Below are positions 1 through 9,029 of a stretch of 64,000 bases of DNA, piece by piece; the first letter of the stretch is position 1, and each line of letters begins with the position of its first letter. Source of the stretch: an uncultured Pelagibacteraceae bacterium (GTDB lineage Bacteria > Pseudomonadota > Alphaproteobacteria > Pelagibacterales > Pelagibacteraceae); NCBI GenBank assembly GCA_902623975.1, contig CACNVR010000004.1:38807-102806 (forward strand). Reading direction: 5' to 3'. The translations under genes were made by a program, and so were the position numbers. The notes below the pieces were generated by a model, which was not told where the DNA came from, did not search any database, and worked only from the letters and a program-made list of their open reading frames with translations.

Positions 1-414
1 CCAGGCCCAGGTAACCCTAACCAATCTGGAAATTGTTTAAAAATCGTAAAATCTCTTTATAAAAAGGTTCCTATTCTAGGCGTTTGTCTAGGGCATCAAA
101 TTATAGGACAAGTTTTTGGTTCAAGGATTATACAGGCTAAAAAACTAATGCACGGGAAAACAAGTAAAATATTGTCAAATAAAATTGGTATATTAAAAAA
201 TCTTCCAAAAATCTTTGAGGCAACTAGATATCATAGTCTAATCATCGAGAGAAAATCATTATCAAAAGATCTTGAAATCACTGCTGAAACTAAAGATGGA
301 TTGATAATGGGAATAAAGCACAAAAAATATGATGTTCATGGAGTGCAATTTCACCCTGAAAGTATTAAAACTAAAATAGGAATTAAAATTTTGAAAAACT
401 TTATTAGAATTTAA
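1..414 (+). CDS. trpG: Anthranilate synthase component II (glutamine amidotransferase), 5' end cut by window
   Basis: Supplies ammonia from glutamine to TrpE for anthranilate synthesis, the first step of tryptophan biosynthesis. The frame is open from base 1 with no start, so the N-terminus lies outside the window. Visible class I amidotransferase motifs are PGPG near the start, the nucleophile elbow GVCLGHQ with the catalytic Cys, and the distal HGVQFHPES with the catalytic His and Glu. It ends 5 bases before trpD, so trpG, trpD and trpC look co-transcribed. A PabA role in folate synthesis is possible because such subunits are often shared, but the trpDC context favours TrpG. Confidence 0.93.
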   Translation, partial: PGPGNPNQSGNCLKIVKSLYKKVPILGVCLGHQIIGQVFGSRIIQAKKLMHGKTSKILSNKIGILKNLPKIFEATRYHSLIIERKSLSKDLEITAETKDGLIMGIKHKKYDVHGVQFHPESIKTKIGIKILKNFIRI

Positions 415-419
415 GATTA

Positions 420-1414
420 ATGAGACAATTCATAGAAAAAATTAAGATTAAGGAAGATTTAACTTTTGAAGAAAGTAAAGCAGCTTTTGAATTATTAATG
501 GAGGGTAAAGCTAAAGACCAAGAAATATTTGATTTTTTGACACTTTTATCGGCTAAAGGTGAATCTTCAAATGAAATAGCAGGTGGAGTTTTTGTTCTTA
601 GAGACAAGTCTAAAAGAGTAAATGTAAAAAATTGTGTCGATACATGTGGTACTGGTGGAGATGGTATGAATACACTTAATATATCAACTGCATCTGCGAT
701 ATTGCTTGCAAGTATGGGCGTTAAGGTTGCAAAACATGGTAATAAAGCTGTATCTTCAAAGTGTGGATCAGGTGATGTCTTAGAAGCTTTGAATATAAAA
801 ATTAACTTAGAACCTACTGATATTGAGGCTCAAATAAATAAAAATAATTTTGGTTTTATGTTTGCTCCTAATTATCATAGTGCAATGAAATTTGTTGGTC
901 CAACTAGAAAAAAAATTGGAAAAAGAACAATATTCAATATGATCGGACCTTTAAGTAGTCCTGCTTTAGTAAAAAAACAAGTGGTTGGTGTATTTGATAA
1001 AAAACTTTTGAAGGTATTTGCTAATGCTTTAAATAGTTTAGACATTAAATTTGCTTGGATTGTTCATAGTGAGGATGGCTTAGATGAAATTTCACCTTAT
1101 GCAAAAACGAATGTAATTCAATTAAAAGAAAATAAAATTTCTGAAATTATAATTGATCCAAAAGAATTAAATGTAAATGCTGAAAAATTTGAGAATCTTA
1201 TTGGAGATGATGCAAAATTTAATGCAGAAAAAATGATTAATATTTTTTAAAGGTGAGGACAATGATTTTTTCTAAGGCTGTTTGCTTAAATGCTGCCGCA
1301 GGTCTAATTGTAAATGAAACTCATCAAAATTTTGCTGATGCTTATAATGATGCAAGGGAAAATATTTTATCAAATAAAGTTATTAAACATTTAGAAAAAA
1401 TCCAAAATGGCTGA
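420..1414 (+). pseudogene. trpD: Anthranilate phosphoribosyltransferase, broken by two single-base homopolymer frameshifts
   Basis: TrpD joins anthranilate to PRPP in tryptophan synthesis. The uninterrupted frame runs 420-1250 (276 residues) and has the glycine-rich PRPP motif CGTGGDG and the KHGNKAVSSKCGSGD segment. The C-terminal part continues in other frames: KGEDND lies in frame +1 after the T6 run at 1243-1248, and SKAVCLNAAAG onward lies in frame +2 after the T6 run at 1266-1271, ending at TGA 1412-1414. Dropping one T from each run gives a complete 330-residue protein of usual family length with the expected xxKGExxxxxxAVxLNAAA ending. The stop then overlaps the trpC start, as expected for an intact operon. 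A sequence error is likelier than real gene decay. Confidence 0.85.
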
Positions 1415-2198
1415 AAATGTTCTTGAAAAAATAATTAAAAAGAAAAATGAAAAAATAGTAAATCTAAAAAAAACTATTTCACTTGAATCATTAGATGAAT
1501 TAATTAATACAAATAAAACATTTATTAATTTTAAAGAAAAAATTGAAAATAACGTTAAAGAGGATAAATTTTCAGTTATCGCTGAAATTAAAAAAGCAAG
1601 TCCCTCGGCTGGTGTAATTATTAAAGATTATGATCCTGTTAATATCGCAAACATATATAATGATAATAAAGCTACTTGTTTGTCAGTTTTAACTGAGGAA
1701 GATTTTTTTTTAGGAAACCTGATGCATATTAGCAAGATTAAACAAAAAGTTAATTTACCAATTTTATGTAAAGACTTTTTTGTAGATAAATTTCAAGTAC
1801 CCTTAGCAAAAAGTTACGGAGCTGATGCAATATTAATTATATTAGCTGGTGTAAGTGATAAACTTGCTGATGATTTATACAACGAAGCACTTAATTTAAA
1901 CATGTCGGTAATTGTTGAGGTTCATACTATTGAAGAAGCAAAGATTGCCTTAAGATTTAAAGATGCTTTAATTGGAATAAATAATAGAAATTTAAAAACT
2001 TTAAAAACTAATATAAATACAACTTTTGATATTCATGATGTTTTAGTTGGTCATCCTGGTCCATTAATTTCTGAGAGTGGTATTAAAACAAAAGATGAAC
2101 TGTTGGAGCTCTCAAACAAAACCTCTATTAAAACTTTTTTAATTGGTGAATCGCTTTTGAAAAATTTAGATAATAATTCTATTTTTTCAGTTCTTTAA
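1407..2198 (+). CDS. trpC: Indole-3-glycerol phosphate synthase
   Basis: A TIM-barrel enzyme that closes the indole ring of indole-3-glycerol phosphate, the step after phosphoribosylanthranilate isomerase. At 263 residues it is normal length for a monofunctional TrpC with no TrpF fusion. Diagnostic segments are FSVIAEIKKASPSAG (catalytic Lys and phosphate-loop region), LPILCKDFFVD, GINNRNLKT and a C-terminal LIGESLL. Its start overlaps the repaired trpD stop by 8 bases, which supports both the start choice and the operon trpG-trpD-trpC. Confidence 0.96.
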   Translation: MAENVLEKIIKKKNEKIVNLKKTISLESLDELINTNKTFINFKEKIENNVKEDKFSVIAEIKKASPSAGVIIKDYDPVNIANIYNDNKATCLSVLTEEDFFLGNLMHISKIKQKVNLPILCKDFFVDKFQVPLAKSYGADAILIILAGVSDKLADDLYNEALNLNMSVIVEVHTIEEAKIALRFKDALIGINNRNLKTLKTNINTTFDIHDVLVGHPGPLISESGIKTKDELLELSNKTSIKTFLIGESLLKNLDNNSIFSVL

Positions 2199-2247
2199 CC
2201 AAATAATCCCGTAATTATTAGCTTTTTTTACTATTGTGAATTGTAGA

Positions 2248-2262
2248 GAACTTTTGTAGAAC
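2248..2262 (+). promoter_or_regulatory. SOS box (LexA operator) upstream of lexA
   Basis: GAAC-TTTTGTA-GAAC, an exact match to the alphaproteobacterial SOS operator GTTC-N7-GTTC read on the other strand. It lies 25 bases upstream of the lexA start in an otherwise featureless 88-bp gap, where autorepression of lexA would be expected. It overlaps a possible weak -10 (TAGAAC). The motif is seen directly; the function is inferred from the known alphaproteobacterial consensus and the position. Confidence 0.85.
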
Positions 2263-2286
2263 AGATTTTGTACGATATTTGTTCTT

Positions 2287-2964
2287 ATGCTAACAAAAAA
2301 ACAAAAAAACCTGCTTTTATTTATCAACAAGAAGTTGAGAAGTTCTGGCGTTTCTCCCTCTTATGAAGAGATGAAAGAGTCACTTAATTTAAAGTCTAAA
2401 TCAGGTATTCACAGATTAATAAGCGCATTAGAGGAAAGGGGATTTATTAAAAGACTTGCTCATAAAGCAAGAGCCTTAGAGGTAATTAAATTACCAGAAA
2501 CAGCTTCAGCAAATGATATTTACAACAGTTTTTCACCTAGTGTTATCAAGGGTGGTTTAGACGAACAATCACCTATGTCTAACGAAACAGAGGTGCCAGT
2601 TTTAGGAAAAATAGCTGCAGGAACTCCAGTAGAAGCTATTCAGAATGAAGTTTCTAGAATACCTTTGCCTAGCAATTTAGAAAAAAATGGTGATTATTTT
2701 GGTTTAAAAGTTCAGGGAGACTCTATGATTGAAGCAGGAATTAATGAAGGTGATACTGTGATAATCAAACGAACAGATACTGCTGAAAATGGAAAAATAG
2801 TTGTTGCATTAATTGATGAACATGAAGCAATGCTCAAAAGAATTAGAAAAAAAGGTAAAGTTGTAGCACTTGAAAGTGCAAATAAAAACTACGAAACTAA
2901 AATTTTTGGCCCAGATAGAGTTAAAGTACAGGGCGTGTTAGTATCTTTATATAGAAACTTCTAG
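2287..2964 (+). CDS. lexA: LexA repressor, SOS response regulator
   Basis: Transcriptional repressor of DNA-damage genes, inactivated by RecA-stimulated self-cleavage. The 225-residue protein has an N-terminal winged helix (about 1-65), a linker, and an S24 protease domain with the Ala111-Gly112 cleavage site in KIAAGTP, nucleophile Ser146 in QGDSMIEAG and general base Lys184 in MLKRIRKKG. All key residues are present. It is preceded by its own SOS box at 2248-2262, which supports autoregulation. It sits between trpC and gltX on the same strand. Confidence 0.97.
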   Translation: MLTKKQKNLLLFINKKLRSSGVSPSYEEMKESLNLKSKSGIHRLISALEERGFIKRLAHKARALEVIKLPETASANDIYNSFSPSVIKGGLDEQSPMSNETEVPVLGKIAAGTPVEAIQNEVSRIPLPSNLEKNGDYFGLKVQGDSMIEAGINEGDTVIIKRTDTAENGKIVVALIDEHEAMLKRIRKKGKVVALESANKNYETKIFGPDRVKVQGVLVSLYRNF

Positions 2965-2986
2965 TAAAATAGTCTAAACATTTTTA

Positions 2987-4387
2987 ATGAAAAAAGTAGC
3001 AACAAGATTTGCTCCATCTCCTACTGGACCTTTACATATTGGTGGTGTGAGAACAGCTTTATTCAATTGGCTATATTCTAAAAACCAAAAAGGTGATTTT
3101 TATTTAAGAATTGAAGATACTGACAAAGAAAGATCAAAAGATGAATATAAAGATCAAATAGTTAAATCTCTTAAATGGATTGGTATTAATTATGACGGGG
3201 AGGAATACATACAATCGAAAAAAATTGAAGATCACATAAAAGTTGCAAACGAATTACTCAAAAACGGTCATGCGTATAAGTGTTATTGCTCAAGCGAAGA
3301 AATAGAAGAACAAAAAAAAAGAGCAAGGCAAAAAAAAATTCCTTACATTTACGATAGAAAATGGAGAGACAAAAAAGAAACTGATGCTCCTAAAGATATC
3401 AAGCCAGTAATTCGATTTAAAAGCAAAATAGACGGAACATCTATATTAAAAGACTTAGTACAAGGAGATGTTGAAATAGATAACAATACTATTGAAGATT
3501 TTATTATTTTAAGAAATGATGGCACACCAACATACAACCTATCAGCATCTGTTGATGATCATCAAATGAATATGACACATATAATTAGAGGTGATGATCA
3601 TAAAATAAATACTTTTAAACAAATTCAAATTTATCAAGCTATGAAATGGGAGCTACCCTCATTTGCTCACATACCTTTGATACACACAATTGAAGGAAAG
3701 AAATTATCAAAGAGAGATAAAGCATCTACGTTAGATGATTACTCTAAAATTGGTATTATACCGGATGCTTTAAGAAATTATCTTCTTAGATTAGGATGGT
3801 CTTATAAAGATAAAGAAATATTTACCATAGATGAAAGTATTAAACATTTTAATCTTGAAGGAATTGGTAAATCTCCATCTAAGTTAGATATAAGTAGAAT
3901 TTTATCAATGAATGAACACTACATTAAGAATATAGATGAAAATAATTTATTCGATCAGCTAACTGAGTATTGCAAATTATACAAAAGTGAAATTAAATCA
4001 GACAAAAAAGATAAGATTAAAAAGTCCCTTACTTTTCTTAAAAACAAAGCCAAAACCTTAGAAGATATATTTAATAATGGTCAATATATTGTTGTAGATG
4101 AGGTTAATTTTAATCAAGATGATATCAAATTAATTGATAATAATGCCAAAAAAGTCATTTCTGATTTTAATGATCAATTTTCAAAATTAGAACAGCTAAC
4201 GAGGGAAAAATTAGAACCAATAATAAATGAACTTATTAAATCACATAATACAAACTTTAAAGGAGTTGGACAGCCTTTAAGAATTGCTTTAACAGGATCT
4301 AAATTTGGGCCAGGTATTTACGATATTATAATTTCTCTTGGTCAAGAAGAGGTAAGAAAAAGGTTAAGCAACAAGGTATTTACTTAA
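2987..4387 (+). CDS. gltX: Glutamate--tRNA ligase
   Basis: Class I aminoacyl-tRNA synthetase that charges tRNA-Glu. The 466-residue protein has the HIGH-type motif PLHIGG (15-20), the RIEDTDKERS segment and the KMSKS-type motif KKLSKR (238-243). Many alphaproteobacteria have two GluRS paralogues, one of which also serves tRNA-Gln through the transamidation route; the sequence alone does not show which this is. The 3' end overlaps the end of convergent lpxB by 24 bp. Confidence 0.96.
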   Translation: MKKVATRFAPSPTGPLHIGGVRTALFNWLYSKNQKGDFYLRIEDTDKERSKDEYKDQIVKSLKWIGINYDGEEYIQSKKIEDHIKVANELLKNGHAYKCYCSSEEIEEQKKRARQKKIPYIYDRKWRDKKETDAPKDIKPVIRFKSKIDGTSILKDLVQGDVEIDNNTIEDFIILRNDGTPTYNLSASVDDHQMNMTHIIRGDDHKINTFKQIQIYQAMKWELPSFAHIPLIHTIEGKKLSKRDKASTLDDYSKIGIIPDALRNYLLRLGWSYKDKEIFTIDESIKHFNLEGIGKSPSKLDISRILSMNEHYIKNIDENNLFDQLTEYCKLYKSEIKSDKKDKIKKSLTFLKNKAKTLEDIFNNGQYIVVDEVNFNQDDIKLIDNNAKKVISDFNDQFSKLEQLTREKLEPIINELIKSHNTNFKGVGQPLRIALTGSKFGPGIYDIIISLGQEEVRKRLSNKVFT

Positions 4388-5497
4388 TATTTTTGCAGCC
4401 TCCTCGCTTGATGATGTTTTGGATCTAATTTGTTTTAACGTACTAGTGCAATCCTCGACTTGTTTTTTTGCAAAATTTGGATTTTTCAAAAAATATTTTA
4501 CAGATTTAAATATTTCTTTTGAATTGCATTCATTTTGAAGAAGCTCAGGGATAATCTCTCTATTATTTATAATATTAATTATATTTGCAAAATTTACCTT
4601 AACTAAAAATTTCATAATTAAAAAATTAATGAAATTAATTTTATATATTATAATTGACGGGACTTTAGCGTTACAAATTTCAAGTGAGACTGTACCTGAT
4701 TTTGCTACTGCAAAAATTGAATTTAATAAAATTTCAGATTTAATGTCTTTATCAGAAACAACTTCTGTATTTTCTAAATGAAAATTATTTAAATTTCTAT
4801 TTATAAAATCTTTATTTTCATCTGTTGAATGAAAAACAAAAATATATTCATTGAATTTTTTATTCATTAATTTAACAAAATCTATCAAAATTGGAAAAAG
4901 AGTTTTTAATTCAGATAATCTACTGCCAGGAAAAAGAGAAATAATTTTTTTTCCTTTTGAAATATTTGATATATCAATTTTAGAATTATTTTTTTCTAAT
5001 AATGGATGACCTACAAAAGTATTCTTAATATTTTCTTTATCAAAAAATTTTTTTTCAAAGTCAAATAACAGTAAAAAATGATCAACAAATTTTTTAAATT
5101 TTTTAACTCTATTTTTTCTCCATATCCAAACTTGAGGGGCCACATAATGAATAATTTTTATATTAGATTTTATCCTCTTAACTTTTTCAGAAACTCTTAA
5201 TGTAAAATCAGGACTATCAACACTAAAGATAATATCTGGGTCAAATTTAAGAATTTCATTTACAGTATAATCAATTTTTTTCTTAATTTTAAAAATATTT
5301 AAGATAACACTTGTAAAACCAAGATAAGTTATATCTTTTAAATCAAAAATTGATTTAATTCCTAATTTAGAAAGATTAGATCCCCCAACTGAAAGATAGT
5401 CTATTTTGTCGTTGTATTGATTAAGTTTAGAAATTACAGTTGATGCTAATTTATCGCCTGAAGCTTCGCCAGTTATAATAAATATTTTTTTTTTCAT
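4364..5497 (-). CDS. lpxB: Lipid-A-disaccharide synthase
   Basis: GT19 glycosyltransferase that condenses lipid X with UDP-2,3-diacylglucosamine to form the lipid A disaccharide at the inner membrane. The 377-residue protein has the N-terminal IITGEASGDKLAS motif, the YVAPQVWIWR segment, LFPGSR and the C-terminal AKSGTVSLEI motif, all typical of LpxB. It is the last gene of the long minus-strand block. Its start overlaps the repaired lpxI stop (ATGA), and its 3' end overlaps gltX by 24 bp. Confidence 0.95.
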   Translation of the reverse strand: MKKKIFIITGEASGDKLASTVISKLNQYNDKIDYLSVGGSNLSKLGIKSIFDLKDITYLGFTSVILNIFKIKKKIDYTVNEILKFDPDIIFSVDSPDFTLRVSEKVKRIKSNIKIIHYVAPQVWIWRKNRVKKFKKFVDHFLLLFDFEKKFFDKENIKNTFVGHPLLEKNNSKIDISNISKGKKIISLFPGSRLSELKTLFPILIDFVKLMNKKFNEYIFVFHSTDENKDFINRNLNNFHLENTEVVSDKDIKSEILLNSIFAVAKSGTVSLEICNAKVPSIIIYKINFINFLIMKFLVKVNFANIINIINNREIIPELLQNECNSKEIFKSVKYFLKNPNFAKKQVEDCTSTLKQIRSKTSSSEEAAKILSKYLVA

Positions 5498-6287
5498 ATT
5501 ATATTAATAAAAATTTTATTACTATTTGCGAATTTAATAGATTCTTTTTTATCCAAAAAAATATTTTGCTTAGATTTTAGAACAATTCCATTAATACCAA
5601 CTTTTTTACAATCTTTTAAAGTGTCAAGACCTATAGTTGGCAAATCAGCTCTTAAATCTTGTTTTTTTTTTAGGAAATTTAATTAATATTCCAGGGTTAT
5701 TTTTATCCTTTTTTATAGATTGTATCATTTTTTTCGTACCCTTTTCAGTCTCTCTTGAGATAATCTTTTTATTTCTAACAATTAAACCTTGTACATGATT
5801 ATAAGCATTAATTTTTTTTTAAAGCATTAATACCAATGTTAATATTTAAGAGGCTTAATTTCGAAGGTTTTATTTTTGTATAATTGCCTTTTGATAATGT
5901 TAATTCAGGGTTATAAAAATTTGATTTTACTACTTTAATCTTATTTTCACCTAAAATTTTTATTAATTCTTTCAAAATTGCAGCATCACCAAGTTTTGCT
6001 GCTCTTATGATTCTGGGTATATAATAAATTCCCTTAACATCTAGTCTTAATTTTGAGATCTTTGGCTTATCAATTTTTCCAGCAAATATGACTTTTTTAC
6101 ATTTTTTTTCATTGATCAGATTAAGTATCTGCCCAAATCTACCTATGTTTATTAAGTGTGAATTTTTATCTTTTTTGAAAATATTTTTTTTTGTTAAATC
6201 TATGATAAAATATTTTATCTTTCTTTTTTTTAATCTATTAAGTATTTTTTTAGGGAAATCTGTTTTTCCAAGAAATAAACCTATCAT
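5494..6287 (-). pseudogene. lpxI: UDP-2,3-diacylglucosamine pyrophosphatase LpxI (DUF1009), broken by two homopolymer frameshifts
   Basis: LpxI hydrolyses UDP-2,3-diacylglucosamine to lipid X between LpxD and LpxB in lipid A synthesis. The open frame 5808-6287 encodes only the first 159 residues. The rest is present in shifted frames: after the 9-base T run at 5812-5820 comes INAYNHVQGLIV through GILIKFPKKK, and after the 10-base T run at 5662-5671 comes QDLRADLPTIGLDTLKD through the end. Removing one base from each run gives a complete protein of about 263 residues whose TGA overlaps the lpxB ATG. The C-terminal DLPTIG...AGI-type segment fits DUF1009. A sequence error is more likely than loss, since lpxA, lpxD and lpxB are intact. 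Confidence 0.82.
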
Positions 6288-6288
6288 T

Positions 6289-7065
6289 TTATGAAAATGG
6301 TGTGCAAATTGATCTTTTTTTGTCTTTAGTGATAAATTCCAATACCTGTTTAACCAAAGGATTGTCTTTAAATGAACCGTTTAACTTATTCAAATTTTCA
6401 GTTAGATTTTTTGTTGCAAAAATTTCTTTATAAGCATCACTTAAAGTTAAAATATCTCTATTATCAAATTTAGCTCTTCTTAATCCAATTAAATTTAGTC
6501 CGTGTAATAAATTTCTATTACCCATAGATAATCCATAAGGAATAACATCTCGCGAAACACCTGTCATTCCACCTATCATTGCCATTTTACCTATTCTTGT
6601 AAACTGTTGGACTGCAGAATTTCCACCTATCACTACATTATCATCAATAATTGCATGACCAGCGATTGCTACATTATTTGCAACAATTATATTATTTCCC
6701 AATTGACAATCATGAGCAACGTGAGATGAAACCATGAATAAACAGTTATTTCCAATTACTGTTTTTCCTCCACCGCCAACTGTGCCTGGATTTATCGATA
6801 CATACTCTCTGATTTTATTGTTATTTCCAATGATTAACTTAGTAGTTTCACCTTTATATTTCAAATCTTGTGGTTCATTTATCGAAACAAAGGGGTAAAT
6901 TTTATTTCCTTTTCCAATTTCAACATCACCTAAAATATTTACATGTGATTGTAATACAGTATTTTCTCCTATCACAACATTAGGACCTATTATTGAGTAT
7001 GGACCAATTGTTACATTATTAGATATTTTTGCCTTACTATTTACAATTGCAGTTTTGTGGATCAT
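6289..7065 (-). CDS. lpxA: Acyl-ACP--UDP-N-acetylglucosamine O-acyltransferase
   Basis: First enzyme of lipid A synthesis, transferring 3-hydroxyacyl from ACP to UDP-GlcNAc. The 258-residue protein begins IHKTAIVNSKAKI and has continuous hexapeptide repeats of a left-handed beta helix, the catalytic-His segment SSHVAHDC, and a C-terminal helical domain starting near GLRRAKFDN. It overlaps lpxD by 4 bp and is followed by lpxI after 1 bp, so translational coupling is likely. Confidence 0.97.
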   Translation of the reverse strand: MIHKTAIVNSKAKISNNVTIGPYSIIGPNVVIGENTVLQSHVNILGDVEIGKGNKIYPFVSINEPQDLKYKGETTKLIIGNNNKIREYVSINPGTVGGGGKTVIGNNCLFMVSSHVAHDCQLGNNIIVANNVAIAGHAIIDDNVVIGGNSAVQQFTRIGKMAMIGGMTGVSRDVIPYGLSMGNRNLLHGLNLIGLRRAKFDNRDILTLSDAYKEIFATKNLTENLNKLNGSFKDNPLVKQVLEFITKDKKRSICTPFS

Positions 7066-8039
7066 TTATTTTCCTTTATAAAACTTTTAAGATCTTTTGC
7101 TGGATAGCCCATAACTTTTGAGTTATCAGCTATATTTTTTACTACACCGCTCCCCCCACCAATTTGAACATTGTTTCCAATTTTTAAATGTCCTGAAATT
7201 CCTGCCTGCCCACCAATCATGACATTATTTCCTAATGTTGAACTTCCTGCAAAACCAACTTGACCAGCTATAATACAATTGTCACCAATTTTAACATTGT
7301 GAGCAATATGAATTTGGTTATCTAAAAAAGTATTTTTTCCAATAATTGTATTTGAAAGAGATCCTCTATCAATCGTTGAACCACAACCAATTTCAGCATT
7401 ATCCTCAATAATAACAATACCAATTTGAGGGTATCTAAAATTTAATGGTTTATTGGGAAAAAAACCAAATCCTTTTTTTCCAATTATACATCCATCTAAA
7501 ACATGAACATTATTTTTTATAATAGAGTTTCTAATAATGACATTAGAACCTATTGAGCAATTATCACCAATAGATACATTTTTTTCTAAAATTGAATTAT
7601 GACCAATTAAACAATTAGAACCAATTTTAACATTTGTTCCTAATAAAACATTTTTACCATATTCAACTTTATCTTTAAAATTTGTTTCATCTATATTTTT
7701 TACTGTATTGTCAAAATTATCAGTTACAGAGTCTGGATAAAAAATTTTTGTTAACTGTGCTATATGAAATAAAATCTTATCTGAAATTATTACTTTACAA
7801 GTTTTCGGTAAAAAAGTTTTTAGATTTTGTGAAGTAATACAGTACGAAGCTTTTGTAGTTTTTGCTATTTCAGAATACTTTTTTGAATGGAAAAAGGTGA
7901 TATCACTAGCTTGAGCTGAATTTAAATCTTTAACATCTTTTACACTATCATTTATTCCAAATAATTTTAACTTTAAAGATTTTAACAATTCATCAATTTC
8001 GTGCGGTCCAGTATTTAAAAAGAAAGGATTTTTCATCAA
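7062..8039 (-). CDS. lpxD: UDP-3-O-acylglucosamine N-acyltransferase
   Basis: Third step of lipid A synthesis, N-acylating UDP-3-O-acylglucosamine with acyl-ACP as donor. At 325 residues it has an N-terminal uridine-binding domain (about 1-105, including ASDITFFHSKKY), then a long hexapeptide beta helix and the catalytic-His segment IHIAHNVKIGDN. The start follows fabZ by 53 bp, one of the larger gaps in this block. It overlaps lpxA by 4 bp. Confidence 0.96.
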   Translation of the reverse strand: MMKNPFFLNTGPHEIDELLKSLKLKLFGINDSVKDVKDLNSAQASDITFFHSKKYSEIAKTTKASYCITSQNLKTFLPKTCKVIISDKILFHIAQLTKIFYPDSVTDNFDNTVKNIDETNFKDKVEYGKNVLLGTNVKIGSNCLIGHNSILEKNVSIGDNCSIGSNVIIRNSIIKNNVHVLDGCIIGKKGFGFFPNKPLNFRYPQIGIVIIEDNAEIGCGSTIDRGSLSNTIIGKNTFLDNQIHIAHNVKIGDNCIIAGQVGFAGSSTLGNNVMIGGQAGISGHLKIGNNVQIGGGSGVVKNIADNSKVMGYPAKDLKSFIKENK

Positions 8040-8092
8040 TAAGTTTTTAATATCAAAACTTTAAGATAATTCTTATCAATAAATGTTACTAA

Positions 8093-8539
8093 TTATTTTC
8101 TATCAACTATTGTTGCTGACCATTGAGCATCAGCCATTTTTTTATCACCAACAAATGCATCACCTTTATATTTCCAAACCCTTCCATGAGATCTAATTGC
8201 TTCGATTTTTAATTCAAGTTTACAATCTGGTATAACTGGATTTCTAAATCTAGCCTTTTCAACACTCATTAAAAAAACTAATTTATTTTCATATGTCGAT
8301 TTATCAATGCCATGAGCAGTTAATGCTGCTGCAGCCTGACCAAATGCTTCAACAATCAAAACTCCTGGCATTACTGGTTGACCAGGAAAATGACCATTAA
8401 CATAGAAAGCGTCTTTCCTAACATTCATGATAGCTGTTGCTGAATGTAATTTTTTAATATCTATTAATTCATCAATTAAAAGCATTGGCTCTCTATGAGG
8501 CAATAAATCTTTTATTTGTTCTTTGTTTAAACTATTCAT
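8093..8539 (-). CDS. fabZ: 3-hydroxyacyl-[acyl-carrier-protein] dehydratase
   Basis: Hot-dog-fold dehydratase of fatty acid elongation. The 148-residue protein has LPHREPMLLID near the N-terminus and the active-site stretch NGHFPGQPVMPG with His50, followed by Glu64 in LIVEAFGQ. In this block fabZ precedes lpxD, whereas many Gram-negatives have lpxD-fabZ-lpxA. The enzyme competes for the same 3-hydroxyacyl-ACP pool used by LpxA and LpxD, which explains the grouping. Confidence 0.97.
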   Translation of the reverse strand: MNSLNKEQIKDLLPHREPMLLIDELIDIKKLHSATAIMNVRKDAFYVNGHFPGQPVMPGVLIVEAFGQAAAALTAHGIDKSTYENKLVFLMSVEKARFRNPVIPDCKLELKIEAIRSHGRVWKYKGDAFVGDKKMADAQWSATIVDRK

Positions 8540-8540
8540 C

Positions 8541-9029
8541 TTAATTATCCAAAATCTTTAAAATTTTTTGAGTTATATCATTCTCAGATTTAGTGATTAT
8601 CACATTTTTTTTATCTAATAACGTCGAAATATCATTTTTTTTTGAATACTCAATCAAAATTGAATTTATTTCTTTTAATAATTCGGCAATTTTTTGATTT
8701 TTTTCTTTATTTAAAGCACCAATTGTTTTTTTTTTATTTATATTATATTTTTTTACTTCATCAGTGAATTTTAAAACTTCCTTTTTATAATCACTCTCAG
8801 ATAAAACATTTTTTTTTGACTTAATATTATCTTCTCTTTCTTTAAGCTTTTTCTCTTTTAAACTAAAGTCCTCAAAAACTTTATCATTTTTAACTTTTAA
8901 ATCTTTTTGAATATTCTTACCTTTTTTAGAAACTTTGATTAAATAATCAATATCAACAATTGCTAACTCTGCACTTATAGATGTAAATGGTAATAAAACT
9001 AAAATAATTGAGATTAAAACTTTTTTCAT
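8541..9029 (-). CDS. skp: OmpH/Skp-family periplasmic chaperone
   Basis: Exported holdase that carries unfolded outer-membrane proteins to BamA. The 162-residue protein has a signal peptide (MKKVLISIILVLLPFTSISA), a short beta segment (ELAIVDIDYLI) and a long Lys/Glu-rich coiled-coil arm, the OmpH architecture. Primary sequence is weakly conserved in this family, so the call rests on architecture and on its place directly after bamA (1-base overlap) and before fabZ. Confidence 0.88.
   Translation of the reverse strand: MKKVLISIILVLLPFTSISAELAIVDIDYLIKVSKKGKNIQKDLKVKNDKVFEDFSLKEKKLKEREDNIKSKKNVLSESDYKKEVLKFTDEVKKYNINKKKTIGALNKEKNQKIAELLKEINSILIEYSKKNDISTLLDKKNVIITKSENDITQKILKILDN

Noticed and set aside
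1243..1250. Programmed -1 ribosomal frameshift at the T run in trpD
   Set aside because: The -1 frame reads LKVRTMIF, unlike the family, and the run is not a canonical X-XXY-YYZ heptamer in the zero frame. Two homopolymer corrections fit better.
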